A stretch of 64,000 bases of DNA from positions 62,001-126,000 of the forward strand of contig JBBHKE010002523.1 of assembly GCA_037447655.1 (NCBI GenBank). Direction: 5' to 3'. This DNA is from Zygnema cylindricum (taxonomy: Eukaryota > Streptophyta > Zygnematophyceae > Zygnematales > Zygnemataceae). The notes below the pieces were generated by a model. The model saw nothing but the letters and a program-made list of their open reading frames with translations, searched no databases and was not told the DNA's origin. Shown here piece after piece: positions 27,501 through 39,763 of this stretch (position 1 is the stretch's first letter; every line of letters begins with the position of its first letter). The translations under genes and the position numbers were made by a program.

Positions 27501-30500
27501 TGGCAATCTTTGTGAGGAATTTGGTGACAGGTCGAGAGAGACAAGGCAAAGAAACGAAATCAGGAAGCCATGGCAGAAAGTTCCAGACTAACAACGTCGA
27601 CAATGTCACAAAAAAAATGATGTCTCCAATGTCACAAAATTATGTAGGGTCTACAAATGTGACTTTAAGTGACAACTTCTGCTTTCAAACATTGGAACCC
27701 GTAAAACGCTTTTGGAGAACCTTCACTACAAGACAATATATATGGAGAACCTTCACTACAAGACAAATATATGGAGAACCTTCACTACAAGACAAATATA
27801 TGGAGAACCTTCACTACAAGACAAATATATGGAGAACCTTCACTACAAGGTTTGCGCGCTAATTTCCTGTTGCAAGGGTACATGTCCTGAGACGAACCAA
27901 AAAGTTCATATGAAGATCGAAAGAATCCAAACAAATGCGAAGAAACTGTAAGGGTTTTAAGAGAAGGGCTTTGTGAGACGGAGTTTGTGGTGCGGATTTT
28001 GTCAGAGGAAGAGGGAAGGGAAGAGGGTGAGGGAGAGAAAGGGAGAGGGGAGTGGAGAGAGAGAGAGAAAGGGAGAGGGAGGAGGATGGAGGAGAAGCCG
28101 AGGGAGAGGAAGAGGGTGAGGGAGAGGAAAGAAGGTGTTAAGATTCCTAGAATCGGGGGATAGAATGGACGATCCCATTAAAGGGAATGATGAGCCGGCC
28201 AGGATTTGAACCTGGGACCTTTCACTTTAGCTGTGAATGTACTAACCACTGTACCACCAGCTGAGATATTACGCAGGTGGGGTCCGATTTTATATAACTT
28301 TTAATGTAGATATTACCACAATTCCGGGTATCGATCGGCACGTTTCACGTACGTCAACAGAAGGGAGGGGGAGGGAGAGAGTGAGGGAGAGGAAGGGAAG
28401 GTTTCAGTGAGGTCTGATTTCTGCTTACCATGCCTAAAAGTGCCCCTTTGGGTTCCGGAAGACAAGCGAGAGGACGTGTGTGAAGGTGACTGCCGAGAGT
28501 GATGGCTTTCTCTCCCTCCTCCACCAGAGCTCTCTCTCGAGAGTTCCACATGTCCAACAGCTCCTGAAACTCAAAAATCCAAAAACTTTCGTTAAAAATA
28601 TCTGTTTCACCTTAAGCCGTTTATTCTTGTCCTAGGGATGATGCTAACGTCTTCCTTTCATTCAATTGGTCGTCGTCTATCGATGGAATGTGTAAACTTA
28701 GGTGACGAAACTAATTTGAAAGCAAGGTTGAGAGTGGTGCAGTCCACAATATTTGTGGTAAAAGTATACACACATTCATTTTAAAATTTTGACGAGAGAT
28801 AAGAGAAAAGGATCTCACTTTGGAGGGAGCTGTCCCGATAAGACCTGGATGAATCAAACCCGGAAATCGAACTCCGGGAATGTGACGTGACGATGCAAAT
28901 ATTCCATCAAAATGCCAAACCGCCTGCGTCAAATTTTGCAAACAATTTAAAAAACAACAATTTAAAGTGAAGTCACGATTGAATTTTGATTTTTGAGATA
29001 GACTAAAAGAGTTTAGAAATTTTATTCTACACGAATTTCATACTTGATGACACTTCAAAACAATTTTAATTTTTCATTTGTGGTTTTGCAGAAGTATACA
29101 TTCAAAAAACAAGTAAATTTCCCGGTTTACAGCTACATTATCAAAGTCTAACATCATTTTCTAGTAAATAGTTAAACCGTTTCGCTTACACTTGAAAAAA
29201 AGTAAATGGCAATAAACGCCACTATCACTGCGGTGTATAAGACTACTAGTATTCTTTATATTTTCTTTACCAGACCAAAGTATTAGAAAACAGGGCAAAT
29301 TAATGAGGGGAAATTATTAACTGAATGATGGAAATAAATTACTAAATCAACTCCTAGAAAATGTTTAAAATACAAACAAACAGTCTGATGTAAGCTGCCC
29401 TTAAATACTGAGAAGGGTTATACTTACAACTAGAAAGTAGAGAAAGATTCATGCAAAGGCAAGAAGAAATATAACACATTTTGAGAGAAAGGAAGTGTAA
29501 AACTTCAATTATTATATTTTCACTCTACAAATTTTGAAACTTTGTAACATCAACTCTCATTTGGTGCTATGTAATTTTATATTCTCAAATGCATATCAAA
29601 CGCAAATAAATAAACTTTAAGACAGTAAAAACAAAATCAATAAAAACAGAATTTGGGAAAAATGATGAGGGAACTGATAGGTACTTTTGTGGCACATGGA
29701 AAATGATCCGTAAGGAAACTGCCTCCGTTTTCACGATCGAAAGTTCCTATTCAAACCACAAAAAGAATGGAACGTCAGTTTGATTGTCTTTAAAAGCTAA
29801 ACCAAAAAAAAAAAAAAAAAAAAACCAATAGAACAAATCAAACTCCAACAATTAAAATCGATCGCTTTTTTTTTCAACAAAATAGTTGCCGCTGCACCAG
29901 TCAAAAAAGACAAGGCGAGTTCTTTCAGAAGAAAGGAAACCACCTTGAAAAAAATATGTTTTTTACTTGACGTTGCTGTAGTGACAAAAGAATAAAATAA
30001 AATAAAACACAATACAATACTATACTATACGATACAATACAACACAATACAATACAATACAATACACTACAATACAATTTGATTCGATACAATACACTAC
30101 AACACGATACAATATGAAACGATAAAATACAATAGAATACAATACCAGAAACACCATACAATACAATGCAACGTAACGCAAAATAATACAATAAAATAAA
30201 AAAAACAAAACAATATAAAACACAATGAAATAAAATGAAGTAAACTAAAGTTAAATGAAAATGAAATATAAAAAATAAAAAAATGGACAGATGAGAATGC
30301 ACCTGTAAAACCCCATTCATCTCCGGGGAGGGGCCCCAAGTTGCAAATCTCCACAACCAGGAGATCTCCAGGCATGGCTGAAAACCCATCATTTCCCCAA
30401 ACAACTCCCTTGATAATATTAAAAAAAAAAAAACCAAAAAAGTCAACACTAAATACCCATCGTCATTGCAGCACCATACACGACAATGGAGCAGAGGTAG

Positions 30501-31685
30501 AGGGAGAGAGAGGGAGATAGGGAGAGAGGGAGAGAGGGGGAGAGGGGGAGAAGAGAGGGAGGAGAGGGGAGAGGGGGAGAGGGGGAGAGGGGGAGAGGGG
30601 GAGAGAGAGGGAGAGGGGGGAGAGGGGGAGAGGGGGAGAGGGGGAGAGGGGGAGAGGGGGAGAGGGGGAGAGGGGGAGAGGGGGAGAGGGAGAGAGGGAG
30701 AGAGGGAGAGAGAGTGAGAGCACCCACCGAGAACGCCCTCATTGTCACTGACGCTGATGGGGCCGGAGAGATAGTGCACCTGAGAGAGGTCCACATGCTT
30801 TATGTCGTCCGCCGAGTCATCGTCTGCAATCTGCAGGGGAGGGGAGGGAGGGGAGGAAGGGGAGGAGAGGGGAGCGGAGAGAAGAGAAGGGAGAGGAACG
30901 TGGAGTAGAGAAGGGGGATTATGAATAAGGAATTAGGATTGGTCACAAAAAAGGGTAAAGAAGGAGAGAGCGATAGGATATGGAAACACGCGCCACCGTC
31001 GGTGATTTTTGAGTGAGGGACAGGCAGCTGTAAGGAAGGGGTAGGAGGACGAGGAGGAGGGCGGAAGAGAAACGAGGAGAAGGGAGGGAAATGGAGAGCA
31101 GAAATTGGGGGAGGGAATGGGAAAGATAGAAAGAGAAAGAGGAACATGGGAAGGGAAGGGGAAAATAAAGACTGAGGAAGGGTGACAAGGACAAAGGAGG
31201 AAGATGGAAAAGGAGAGTGATATATTCATGAGAGTGTGTCTGCCATAGCCCAAGAGCCATTGGAAAAGTGGAGAGAGAGAGGAGGAAGGGAGAGAAAGAT
31301 GAAGGGATAGTGGGGAATCATCCGAGCTTGATTTAGAACCGAGAAGCAAGGGGAGAGGGGAAGGAAACTTGACGGGAGGATGAGAATGAAAGGAAGGCGA
31401 AGGATTTTTAGAAACGCGAGAGAAAAAAGTGGGAGACAGGAAATGTAGGAGAGAGAGAGAATGGTCGAGGAACGAGAAACGAAAGAGTCAAGCGCGAAGG
31501 AGCTGCCAAAAGCGACAATCAAGAGAGGGAAGAAAAGCAGATGGTGAATAAGCGAGGACCAGATGATGAGAGAAAGAGAGAGAGAAAGAGACAGAGAGAA
31601 GGGGAGAGGGAGAGAGAGAGAGAGTTACAAAGAGAGTCTGAGAGAAAAAGATTCAAAGAGAGAGAGAGTCAGAGAGAGAAGGATA

Positions 31686-31742
<57 letters not shown>

Positions 31743-32272
31743 TAAAGAGAGAATAAACACCTGCCCCCCTGTCCAATCCACAGTTTCCACACGAAAAAGC
31801 TCTCCTTCCTTCACTTCTGCTATCGCTGGAATGTCCGGATGCCAGCGACTGCACAAAGCGGGGGAGGGAGAGAACGAGAGAAGGAGAGAGAAAGAGAGAG
31901 GGGAGCAGGAGGGAGGGAGGGAGGGAGAGAGAGGGATAGAGAGAGAGGAAGGGAGAGAGTGAGTGAGAGAGGGATAAAGGGAGAGAGGAGAGAGGGAGAG
32001 AGGGGGAGAGGCACAGAGAGACGGAGGGAGAGGGAGAGGGAGAGGGAGAGGGAGAGATAGAGAGAGAGATTTAAAATGGCAAGCATGAATTGCATGCGCA
32101 TTATTTAGGAAAGGTCGGATAGGATGCCCTGTCCTGCAGATCTAAGCGAAGGTTCCTCAACTTTTTAGGTTTGGAGAGGAAGAAATGTGTACTTGTGCAG
32201 AGGAGGAACCTGCTCGGAAGGTTTCTTCCGTACATCCACTGACACGACCGTCCGAGGTGTACGGGGAGCCAT
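24584..32272 (-). CDS. Formamidase / acetamidase (FmdA/AmdA family), 13 exons
   Basis: Hydrolyses formamide or short amides to ammonia and the acid; cytosolic. Exons from the start: 32272-32193, 31848-31761, 30830-30728, 30377-30303, 29746-29685, 28923-28819, 28563-28429, 27280-27045, 26537-26507, 26185-26060, 25543-25457, 25038-24931, 24703-24584; phases agree, giving 451 residues, normal for plant and fungal members. Seen in order: MAPRTPRTVVSVDVRKK, NRWHPDIPAIAEVKEGE, DWTGGQ, VHYLSGPI, PGDLLVVEICNLGPLPGDE, FDRENGGSFLTDHFP, SSRHIPGVRFPGL, HTRPLACLPEPKG, PGRENGGNCDIKNL, GDMHFSQGDGEVSFCGA, PIFEIGPLEPRFSEW and LLLSCCPCEGRISGIVD. The ATG is in a GGCATGG context and follows a CTTCACAG acceptor-like sequence, so a 5'UTR intron is likely. 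Introns are full of purine microsatellites. Family very secure; substrate not determinable. Confidence 0.95.
27714..27850 (+). repeat. 29-bp minisatellite in formamidase intron
   Basis: Five units starting GGAGAACCTTCACTACAAG with a variable ATATAT spacer, inside the intron between exons ending 28429 and starting 27280. Copies are almost identical. Confidence 0.92.
28193..28262 (-). other. tRNA-like sequence in formamidase intron
   Basis: On the minus strand AGCTGG...CCGGCT form an acceptor-like stem (one G-T), followed by a D-arm-like GGTACAGTGGTTAGTAC, an anticodon-like hairpin TTCAC/GTGAA with loop AGCTAAA, and a T-arm CCAGG/CCTGG with loop TTCAAAT. The loop lacks T at position 33 and would give CTA as anticodon, so a tRNA pseudogene or tRNA-derived SINE head is more likely than a working tRNA. 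Confidence 0.55.
30001..30225 (+). repeat. AATAC pentamer array in formamidase intron
   Basis: Long imperfect run of AATAC/ACAAT pentamers (about 30010-30150) grading into AAAATAAA-rich sequence. The long minus-strand open frame over it is a periodic artefact. Confidence 0.85.
30485..30722 (+). repeat. (GGGAGA)n microsatellite in formamidase intron
   Basis: Dense GAGAGGGGGAGAGGGGGAG hexamer array on the + strand ending right beside the donor of the exon at 30830-30728 (minus strand). On the transcript it is a C/T tract. Confidence 0.95.
31563..31742 (+). repeat. (AG)n microsatellite in formamidase intron
   Basis: AGAG-rich purine tract including an uninterrupted AG run of about 50 bp near 31690-31738, abutting the donor side of exon 31848-31761. 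Confidence 0.95.
31860..32070 (+). repeat. GGGAGA/AG purine tract, first formamidase intron
   Basis: Purine tract immediately upstream (in transcript order) of the exon at 31848, so the spliced transcript has a very long polypyrimidine stretch before that acceptor. Confidence 0.9.
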
Positions 32273-32407
32273 GCCTGTGAAGAGAGGGAGAGAGAGAGAG
32301 AGATAGAGAGAGAGTGGATAGGGAGAGGGAAGAGAGAATGTACAGTTTAATTAGTGAGAAGTGACGAGAGCTTCGGGGGAAGAGCATGTGATGTAAAAAA
32401 AGATAAA

Positions 32408-32441
32408 GTACGGTACAGTACTGTACTGTACTGTACTGTAG
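32408..32441. promoter_or_regulatory. Palindromic GTAC pentamer array upstream of formamidase
   Basis: GTACG/GTACA then GTACT pentamers, with a central palindrome GTACAGTACTGTAC. Its near end is 136 bp before the formamidase start codon, almost the same distance as the array before FTB. Function is inferred only. Confidence 0.45.
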
Positions 32442-33569
32442 TAGAAACTGGAAAGGCCAAATTGTTATGATGTAAATCGTGACATAACATGTTTGCTTAA
32501 GTACATAAGGCTAGGACTAAATTTTGTCGGATCTGCTGAAAAGTTTTAGGTGCATATTCATGGTTTTGTTTTATATTATAGGCTAGTATAAATTGTACTA
32601 TCTAGTACGGCAATGTACTCTAAAGTCTTTTGGAAAATTTGAAATTTGGAGATGCCCTATAGTCAGCCCTATTGAAATCAGTCCTATTGGCGGAGAAACC
32701 ATATGTGAGTGGATTCTACATATTGTCTTAAGTTCCATATTTTTGCATTCAGTTCCTGGGTTGTGATTGGGTTATTTGTACACGTGGTTGACAAGTGGAT
32801 ATCCGAAAGACCGAAACCTTTGATCTTCACTGACATGTCAGAGATGCAAGGGATGGAGCAAAAGAGCATAGGTACGGCAGTATCCATCCAGATTTTGATT
32901 ACTGGAATCGGCAGTGTGTCGACCACGTTTACAATATAGACACAGTATTTAGCGTCAGAGGTGGCAAAAGTCAAAATTTTAGATACCCTAAACCGACATT
33001 TTTTTTTTTTTAATCTGAACACCCCAATACCCGACCGAGTAATGTCACGCTCCTAAATTGTTACCCGTTTACCCGTACGCGATTACGAAATAAAAGTTTT
33101 ACCGAAACTCGATTTCTCGCGACTACACCGCCAATCGCTACACTAATTCCGTCCCGCTTTTTTTTTTTTTAATTCTCCATTAGCGTAGTTCATTCTATTT
33201 TTTTCTTTACTCTATTTAGGATTAAATTTTAACTACCGTACAAGACGGAAGTACGTCATTATTTAATTAGAGTGGTGTAAGGACAGTGTCAGACCGTATA
33301 AAATCGTACCTTTTTAAGTAAAAGGTACAATTCATTATGTTTAATAACCGTGGACGCATGAGAATGTGCGGTCTTAAAAGGGGTTCAATCCGGATAGTAA
33401 AAAATTATGTTCGCACATATTTGATCAACAGCCGTATGTTCGGCAGTGTGAACGTCAAACACATACGCCTGAAGAAAGTCATCTTTTTCAGTAAATGTTG
33501 CGTCGGCGTATTACATTAACTTTGATACATTCGGTTTCGACTCCAAGTAGGTTCCTTGTAAGCAGTTAT
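32442..33569. other. Upstream flank of formamidase, no gene seen
   Basis: AT-rich unique-looking sequence. A 112-codon minus open frame (33022-32684) has no recognisable domain and is not called. Confidence 0.5.
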
Positions 33570-33929
33570 AATTATTATTGGGAATTGATCATGGTAGTGA
33601 CTGTTTTGGTTGCGCACAGTCACTTACGTCATTTTGTCAAAAAACGTACGTTTGAAGTACACATTGGTACAAATAAAGTACCGTTGAGTATAAATTTGAC
33701 GGTCAATCGGTTGGACATCTTTGACTTTCATAATATTGTTTCAACCGCTTAAACTTTTGCCGCGCTTGTGAACGTCGACCGTCATAATAAAATTAGCAAT
33801 TCACACGGCAGGCGAGCGTTTACGGTACCAAAACTGCGGCGACCACATGTAAATAAAATGGTTGCAGACACTTTTTGTCGTTACCTGAGCTCCACGGTGT
33901 GAGCACTTTGCCGCAAAATTGAAATTTAA

Positions 33930-34333
33930 TCATCTAAGCGTTACATTGAACTTAGACGCAAAATGAAAAGAAACGTAAAGAGTGTGGCTCGATTTCGTCG
34001 CGCGTGACGACGCGCATTTTTTCATTTAATTTCAATTTATATTTTTACGCCGGTTCATTTTGTTATAGTCTACAAAGTTTATTTCGTTTCGTGCGTTCTA
34101 ATATTTTCGTACAAGACTTATAGGATTTAAACATTGTTGATTCGTAAATAGTGTGGCTCGATTTCGTCGCGTGTGACGACGCGCATTGTTTTTACGCCGA
34201 TTCGTTTAATAATAGTCACAAAGTTTATTTTCGTTCCGTGCGTATTAATATTGCCGTACAAAACTTAAAGTACTTCAATTTAAAGACGTTTCGTTTCATT
34301 TTGCGTCTAAGTTCAATGTAACGCTTAGACGAT
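33930..34333. mobile_element. TIR MITE A nested in the fold-back
   Basis: A 404-bp element with inverted ends of about 45 bp (inward TCTAAGCGTTACATTGAACT from both sides). TAA flanks it at 33927-33929 and 34334-34336. It contains two near-identical internal copies of GTGTGGCTCGATTTCGTCGC (about 33980 and 34150). No coding capacity. Confidence 0.82.
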
Positions 34334-34336
34334 TAA

Positions 34337-35545
34337 GGGTGCGTCCCCATGTATTAAAGTATCGACTTTAATCTGTCGTTTTCACCCAAAACGCAGTTCC
34401 GTACGATAAAAACTTTAACTTACAATAAAAGCAATTCTTTAAAAGTCATGCAAACGTCAAGTCGATACTTTGAGTGTACTTCCTGTTTGTCGTCATGTTA
34501 GCGAATTTTGGCGCTTTCCATTTTTCGAGCTCGGGCAAGAGAATTCAGCCCGTCAAAAAACTTCATCAAAAATCACCTCGCGACTTGATTTCAGGGAAAT
34601 TACCTCGGAAATGGCGAATGAAAAACGGTCCACGCACGCGCTACACGAGTGGGAAAATTTTAGGGCGATAAAAAAAAAATAAAAAATGTCGCTTTGCGAC
34701 CTGTACGATTTTTTTTTTCAGGGGACTTTCGCTTTCAACGTCATTTCATCAAGGTGAAATCCGCGAGCGAGTAGCTTCTCTCCTTCTACCGTACACTCTC
34801 CACCTACCGAACACTCTCTCCCACTTCCACCATCACGCTCCCTCACACTCCATGTCTCACACAATGCAAAGCTCTTGAAATTGTTGTTTTTTTTTTTTTT
34901 TTTGTAAAAAATTGCGATGAAGCACTCGTAAATACGTCTCAGATAAAATGTTTCCGAGCATTTTTTATGTAACAGATTACCTTTTCTCCGCAACAGATTA
35001 AATTTTTGAAGCAGGTGTGGAAAAGGAAGAATTTGCGAAGTATAGAATTTCTTGGTTTTGTAAAAATTCTCAGGCGGAGAGGAGTCAGCTGGACAGTGGT
35101 AGCAGGGTAGGAGTGTGACAGCGGTAGCAGGGTAGGAGTGTGACAGTGGTAGTAGGGTAGGAGTGTGACAGCGGTAACACTCATGGTCATATGTGGTCTG
35201 ATGTCTACAATGTCACGGTCAACATTACGATGTCACGTGATGTCGCGGGAGTTGTGACAACATTTGTCATTGTAGAAGTGTACATCCGTCGTCAGTTTTT
35301 GAGACGTCACCAATTGCCGCGTGTATTGTAGACATTTACAACCATCGTAGTTATCGCGTACGTCATCATTCATAGTAAGTTTCGTAGTTGTTTCCAACCG
35401 ACAAGTGGTACCCACATCTACACCCGTCACATTCCAAAGTTCCGATTTCATTTTCGCACATAGGAACGCTTTTCAAAGTAGTACGGAACACTTCACTACA
35501 GTCCAAAATTAATTTTCAAAGTATCGCCTACATGGGGACGTACCC
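34337..35545. mobile_element. TIR element B nested in the fold-back (same family as 13047-13826)
   Basis: Ends read GGGTGCGTCCCCATGTA (left) and GGGTACGTCCCCATGTA (right, inward), flanked by TAA at 34334-34336 and 35546-35548. At 1.2 kb it is longer than its relative at 13047. Two overlapping open frames of 65-70 codons (34470-34682) have no recognisable domain. Confidence 0.82.
35095..35170 (+). repeat. 25-bp triplicated repeat inside element B
   Basis: Three tandem units GTGGTAGCAGGGTAGGAGTG plus TGACA, followed by a partial fourth. Confidence 0.9.
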
Positions 35546-36057
35546 TAAATTTCAATTTTGCGGCTAAGTGCTCACACCTGGAGCTCAGGTAACGACAAAA
35601 AGTGACTGTCTGCAACCATTTTATTTACATGTGGTCGCCGCAGTTTTGGTACCGTAAACGCTCGCCGGCCGTGTGAATTGCTAATTTTATTATGACGGTC
35701 GACGTTCGCAAACGCGGCAAAATTTTAAGCGGTTGAAACAATGTTATGAAAGTCAAAGACGTCCAACCGATTGACCGTCAAATTTATACTCAACGGTACT
35801 TTATTTGTACCGATATGTACTTCAAACGTACATTTTTTGACAAAATGACGTAAGTGACTGTGCGCAACCAAAACAGTCACTGTCATGATCAATTCCCTTA
35901 TTATTAATGTTATTTTATGATTATGGATAATTAGCGTAGAATTTTACGGTATAAAAGTGAAAATGGTTGCATTTAGTATAAATATCTACTGTAATAAGGT
36001 GTCGAACACAAAATAAGGTAAATGTTTATGTTAATATAGGGTTGAGGTGCCAAAAAA

Positions 36058-37874
36058 CCCTTAATTACAGTTATTATTTGAATATAATAGAATGAAATAA
36101 CAATATTTGGCGTTGGTGATATTTGGGGATAGGAAACGCTAAATGCGGTCAGTCCATAAAAAAAAGGATCCTTTCTTGGCGAATCACAACCAACCGTTTT
36201 TGGTGGGATCTAACGCATACAGCGTCATGATAAAATATTTTTAATTCGTTCACGAGGAAGCAGGCGAAAGCTCCGCCGCTTGCTCCACATTTCATCCATG
36301 TATACCATTTCCGCAATCGCAAGCGTTTCGTCAACCTCCCTATCGACCTGCAATTTCCTCATCTAGCCACCTTGTCTCCTCCATATCTTCCTAAATCTAT
36401 GGTTGAAAGCGCTCCCCTCTTCCAATTTGCATGTCCCTCCCCTCTCCATTTTCGTCGCCTCTTTTTCTCCCCATAGGTTTACTCCACCTCCCCCCCCCCC
36501 CCCCCCCCCCCCCCATTCCACTCTCTCTACCTCTGCCGCCCTTTTTTAGTTTCTATATTGTTATCCCCCTTCCTTTCTCCCCATCTTCTTCTATCTTTTT
36601 ACCTTTACCTCTCTCTCCAATCTGCCTCTCCCCCTCTCTCCCTCTCAATCGGCCTCTCCCTATCCGCGAATCCCTCTCTCTCCATGTTTTTATCCCTTCC
36701 CCTCCTTTTCACATTGATAAAGCAATATAGAACCTCTCATAGTGTCTCCCTTCTCCCCACCCTCCCCCCTCTCCCCCCTTTTAACTGCCTCCCTCTCGCT
36801 CTCACTCTATCCCATTTCCTTTTCGTAGCCCTCCTGAACTTGTTTCATCGTAGTTTTTATGTATTTTGTACCTTTTGTTTTATAATGGTGTATTTGTTTT
36901 TTTTTGCTTGCATGTGAATTAATTTGAATGCGGTTGCTAATTTGTTAGTTGCTTTGTATTTTTTTTTGTCTTTTTTGCAGTTGCAGTCGTGACGTACACA
37001 TTATTTCTTCTACATATGGAAAAAAATAGCATACGAATATAGTTTAAAAGAATAAATTTTGAACAAAATGGGGAAAGTGAGGGAGGAGAGGAAAGAGGGA
37101 GGCGAGGAAAGGAAGGGAGTAGAGGTGGGAAAGGAGAGAGGGGAAAGGAAAAAGGAGAGATTACAAAAGAGGGAGGGTATGAGTTCGAGATAATATTTTG
37201 TTTGTTCCGTTTTGAATTATATCTCTCTACAGTTCCATAGATAAGGTTTATATTTAATTTTGTCATTTTTTGTACAACTGTTATGTACCCGATGAAAGGA
37301 ATATAAAAGAAAGGAATTGGTCTTTTTTTTATTTTATGTTATCCATTTTTTTCATGTATTTTTTGTGTTTTTTTTTTTTTGGTATTCTATATATGAGTTT
37401 GCTTTATGATTGTAAATTGTGCTTTTTATTGTGAATAAGTTATAATCCAAGGTTTTTTTGTTATCGAGATTAAAAAAATAAATGCATTATAGTTCAATAA
37501 TCAAAATCAAAAGACAATAAATAAAAATGACCTCTTATTCTTGATTTTGATTTTTGTCGGAAGAAAAAAAAAACGAGATTACAATTTATTTGTCTGTGCA
37601 AAGACTGCGCGTTTTCGCATCACACACAAGTAATTTATGGGATATTCCTTTTAATACGCCTATGTATACCTTCTATTTATAGTAGAGACTAACTTGTATC
37701 ATTCAACGACGATATATTTTTGTCGCTGAATGGTAAAACTTAGTTTATCATCAAAATTACCATTCAGCGACGAGACGTTCTCTTCGCTGGATCATCCTGC
37801 TAGATTTCTGAACTTCAGCGATGAGACTGTCTCATAGTTAGAACTGCCTTAATGCAGGGATTGACCTAGCAATG
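36058..37874. repeat. 1.8-kb direct repeat, copy 1
   Basis: Matches 40346-42038 nearly throughout: starts at CCTTAATT(A/G) after an A run, includes the TTGGCGTTGGTGATATTTGG block, a pyrimidine-rich stretch with a C homopolymer (about 36491-36514), GAGG-rich and T-rich blocks, and ends in a tail with TCGTCGCTGAAT motifs. Its tail continues into a copy of the transposase 3' end. It contains no convincing gene. Confidence 0.88.
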
Positions 37875-38296
37875 TGTTGTATTTGTCATCAAAAGTATAA
37901 TACAACATGTAACCGACAAATCCCCAAACACATTGTAAAAATCTTGAACAACCAATATCATTATAGTATTTTTTCCATACATCATTTTCAAAAATAAACT
38001 TCAAAATCCAAAACAAAGAAGATATGATTATATTAAATTCATCACAGATAAAATGTGCCCAACATATTTTGATAAACGCTAATACAGGTACCACACTAAC
38101 CATCAAAAACTACTAATCGATAAAAAAAAAACGCTAGTTCTATACTTTTAAGCTAAACATAATCCTCTACTTCACAAATTACACTACTTCTGTATGAAAG
38201 GACTCAAAATCTTTGATCTCCCATTTAGCAGCCGTGTCATCGGGGACTTCATCTTCCCGAGTGCCGACATCTTGAATGCCTCAAACAAAATCTCGG
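37660..38296 (-). pseudogene. Duplicated 3' end of the DDE transposase with tail
   Basis: Positions 38296-38190 encode a second version of the transposase C-terminus (GIQDVGTREDEV..., with a TGA early in it), followed by a 3' tail homologous to 38826-38300. So the terminal segment of the element is present twice in tandem in the same orientation. Confidence 0.75.
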
Positions 38297-39763
38297 CTAT
38301 CAATATGGTTGTGTATAGCTTCTATTTATAATAGAGCTAGAGTTGTATTGTTCAGGGACGACACATTTTCGTCGCTAAATGGTAAAATTTCTGTTTACCA
38401 TCAGATTTACCATTCAGCGACGAAACCTTCTTGTGGCTGAATTTTGGTGCCGAATTTGTAAAATTCATCGACGAGACTGTCTCGTTGTTGGAGCAGTCTA
38501 AAGGTCGGATCTGACCTACAAATGTGCTGCATTCGTCGCCCAACGTGGAATACAACATTAAACAAATCATTCCCCAAACACATTGAAAACATTATTAACA
38601 TCCAATGTCATTCAAGTTTTGTTCCAATCCAACTTCAAAATGAAAAACAAAAAAGTATACAATTTTATTGAACTTATCACGGATACAATTTATTCGATAT
38701 ACTTTGAGAATTACCAAATAACCACCAAAAACTACTAAAAAAAAATAACACAAAAACACCAGTTCTATAATTTTATGCTAACCCCCATTCCCACTTCAAT
38801 AATTAAACCACTTCTTTATGAAAGGACTAGAAATCTTCCTTTTCCCAGTCTGCGTCTTCAAGGACATCATACTCCCGAGTGTCGGCATCTTGAATGCCTC
38901 GGACAAAATCTCGTGCCGATGTAGAAGGAATTGGCACTTCATCGCCTTCGAAATAGCATCGCAATTTTATGATGATGACTTGTAAATCCGAGGTGAACAT
39001 TTTCTCCTCCCATTTACCGTCCTTTAATGACAAGCCGCACTGAATCATAGCTTTACGTGCGTAACCCATCCCTTGATTGTCCTTCATTGTGTTGACTTTG
39101 CGAATTGAATCGCGAGCCAACTTAAGGAAGAAAGCCTTCCCGAGCTCGAGTAACTTCCCGAACCAACCCTTGCCACTAACATGGGACCACGCATGCTTAT
39201 CGATCCCGTTCATTTTCCAATCCTCCCATTTCCGCGACCAAACCTCCTAAATTTTGGAAATGACGAAGGAGTCGGCGGGTTGCACGAGGTGAGGCGCGCA
39301 AGGAGGAAAGAAGTGGAGTATAATCCTCTTGGCGAGCAATACTCGGCTCAACTCCTCGGAATTGTTGTGACCGCCACAATTGTCGAGGAATAATATTTTT
39401 TCATGTCCTTCGCGGTCTCCTTAGTAAAACCGCGGCTCTTCCATCCATTGCGGGAATACGGTTTTATCATTCCATCTTTTGGGGCCGGTTCGGTAGCAAA
39501 CTCCTACAATATGAAAAAATAAAGGATAGGAGGAGGGGGTTAATTGTAGAAATTAATGGTTCATTTTAAGTATTTTCTAGGTCTAATAGAAATATAAAAA
39601 GAAGCCGAGGCAGTCTACCTCTAACTTCTCTCTCCAACTCTCAAACTAGTCGCAGTCACTGAGAAATTGGAGAGGGAGCTAGAGCCATGGCTACCTAGGC
39701 TATCCAAAGGTTTACGGGAAAATATATATATTAGTTAGGTATTTATTTACTAAAAGGTATGTA

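Larger units (their letters stand above)
33570..35900. mobile_element. Large fold-back element with two nested insertions
   Basis: The arms 33570-33929 and 35546-35900 are inverted copies about 355 bp long with few differences; for example GGGAATTGATCATG near 33579 matches CATGATCAATTCCC near 35884. Without the nested material the arms would be adjacent, forming an almost loopless hairpin of about 715 bp. Two TIR elements fill the loop, separated and flanked by TAA: 33930-34333 and 34337-35545. Confidence 0.85.

Noticed and set aside
28193-28262. Functional suppressor tRNA with CTA anticodon
   Set aside because: Position 33 is not T and no Pol III terminator follows; a tRNA-derived remnant is more likely.
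29925-30794. 289-codon minus-strand open frame
   Set aside because: It is made of AATAC and GGGAGA repeats plus frames shadowing formamidase exons; no domain.
30933-32101. Several long minus open frames rich in Ser/Leu/Pro
   Set aside because: Translations of GA microsatellites in formamidase introns.
33337-33752. Short plus-strand open frames beside the fold-back
   Set aside because: They overlap the fold-back arm and have no recognisable domain.
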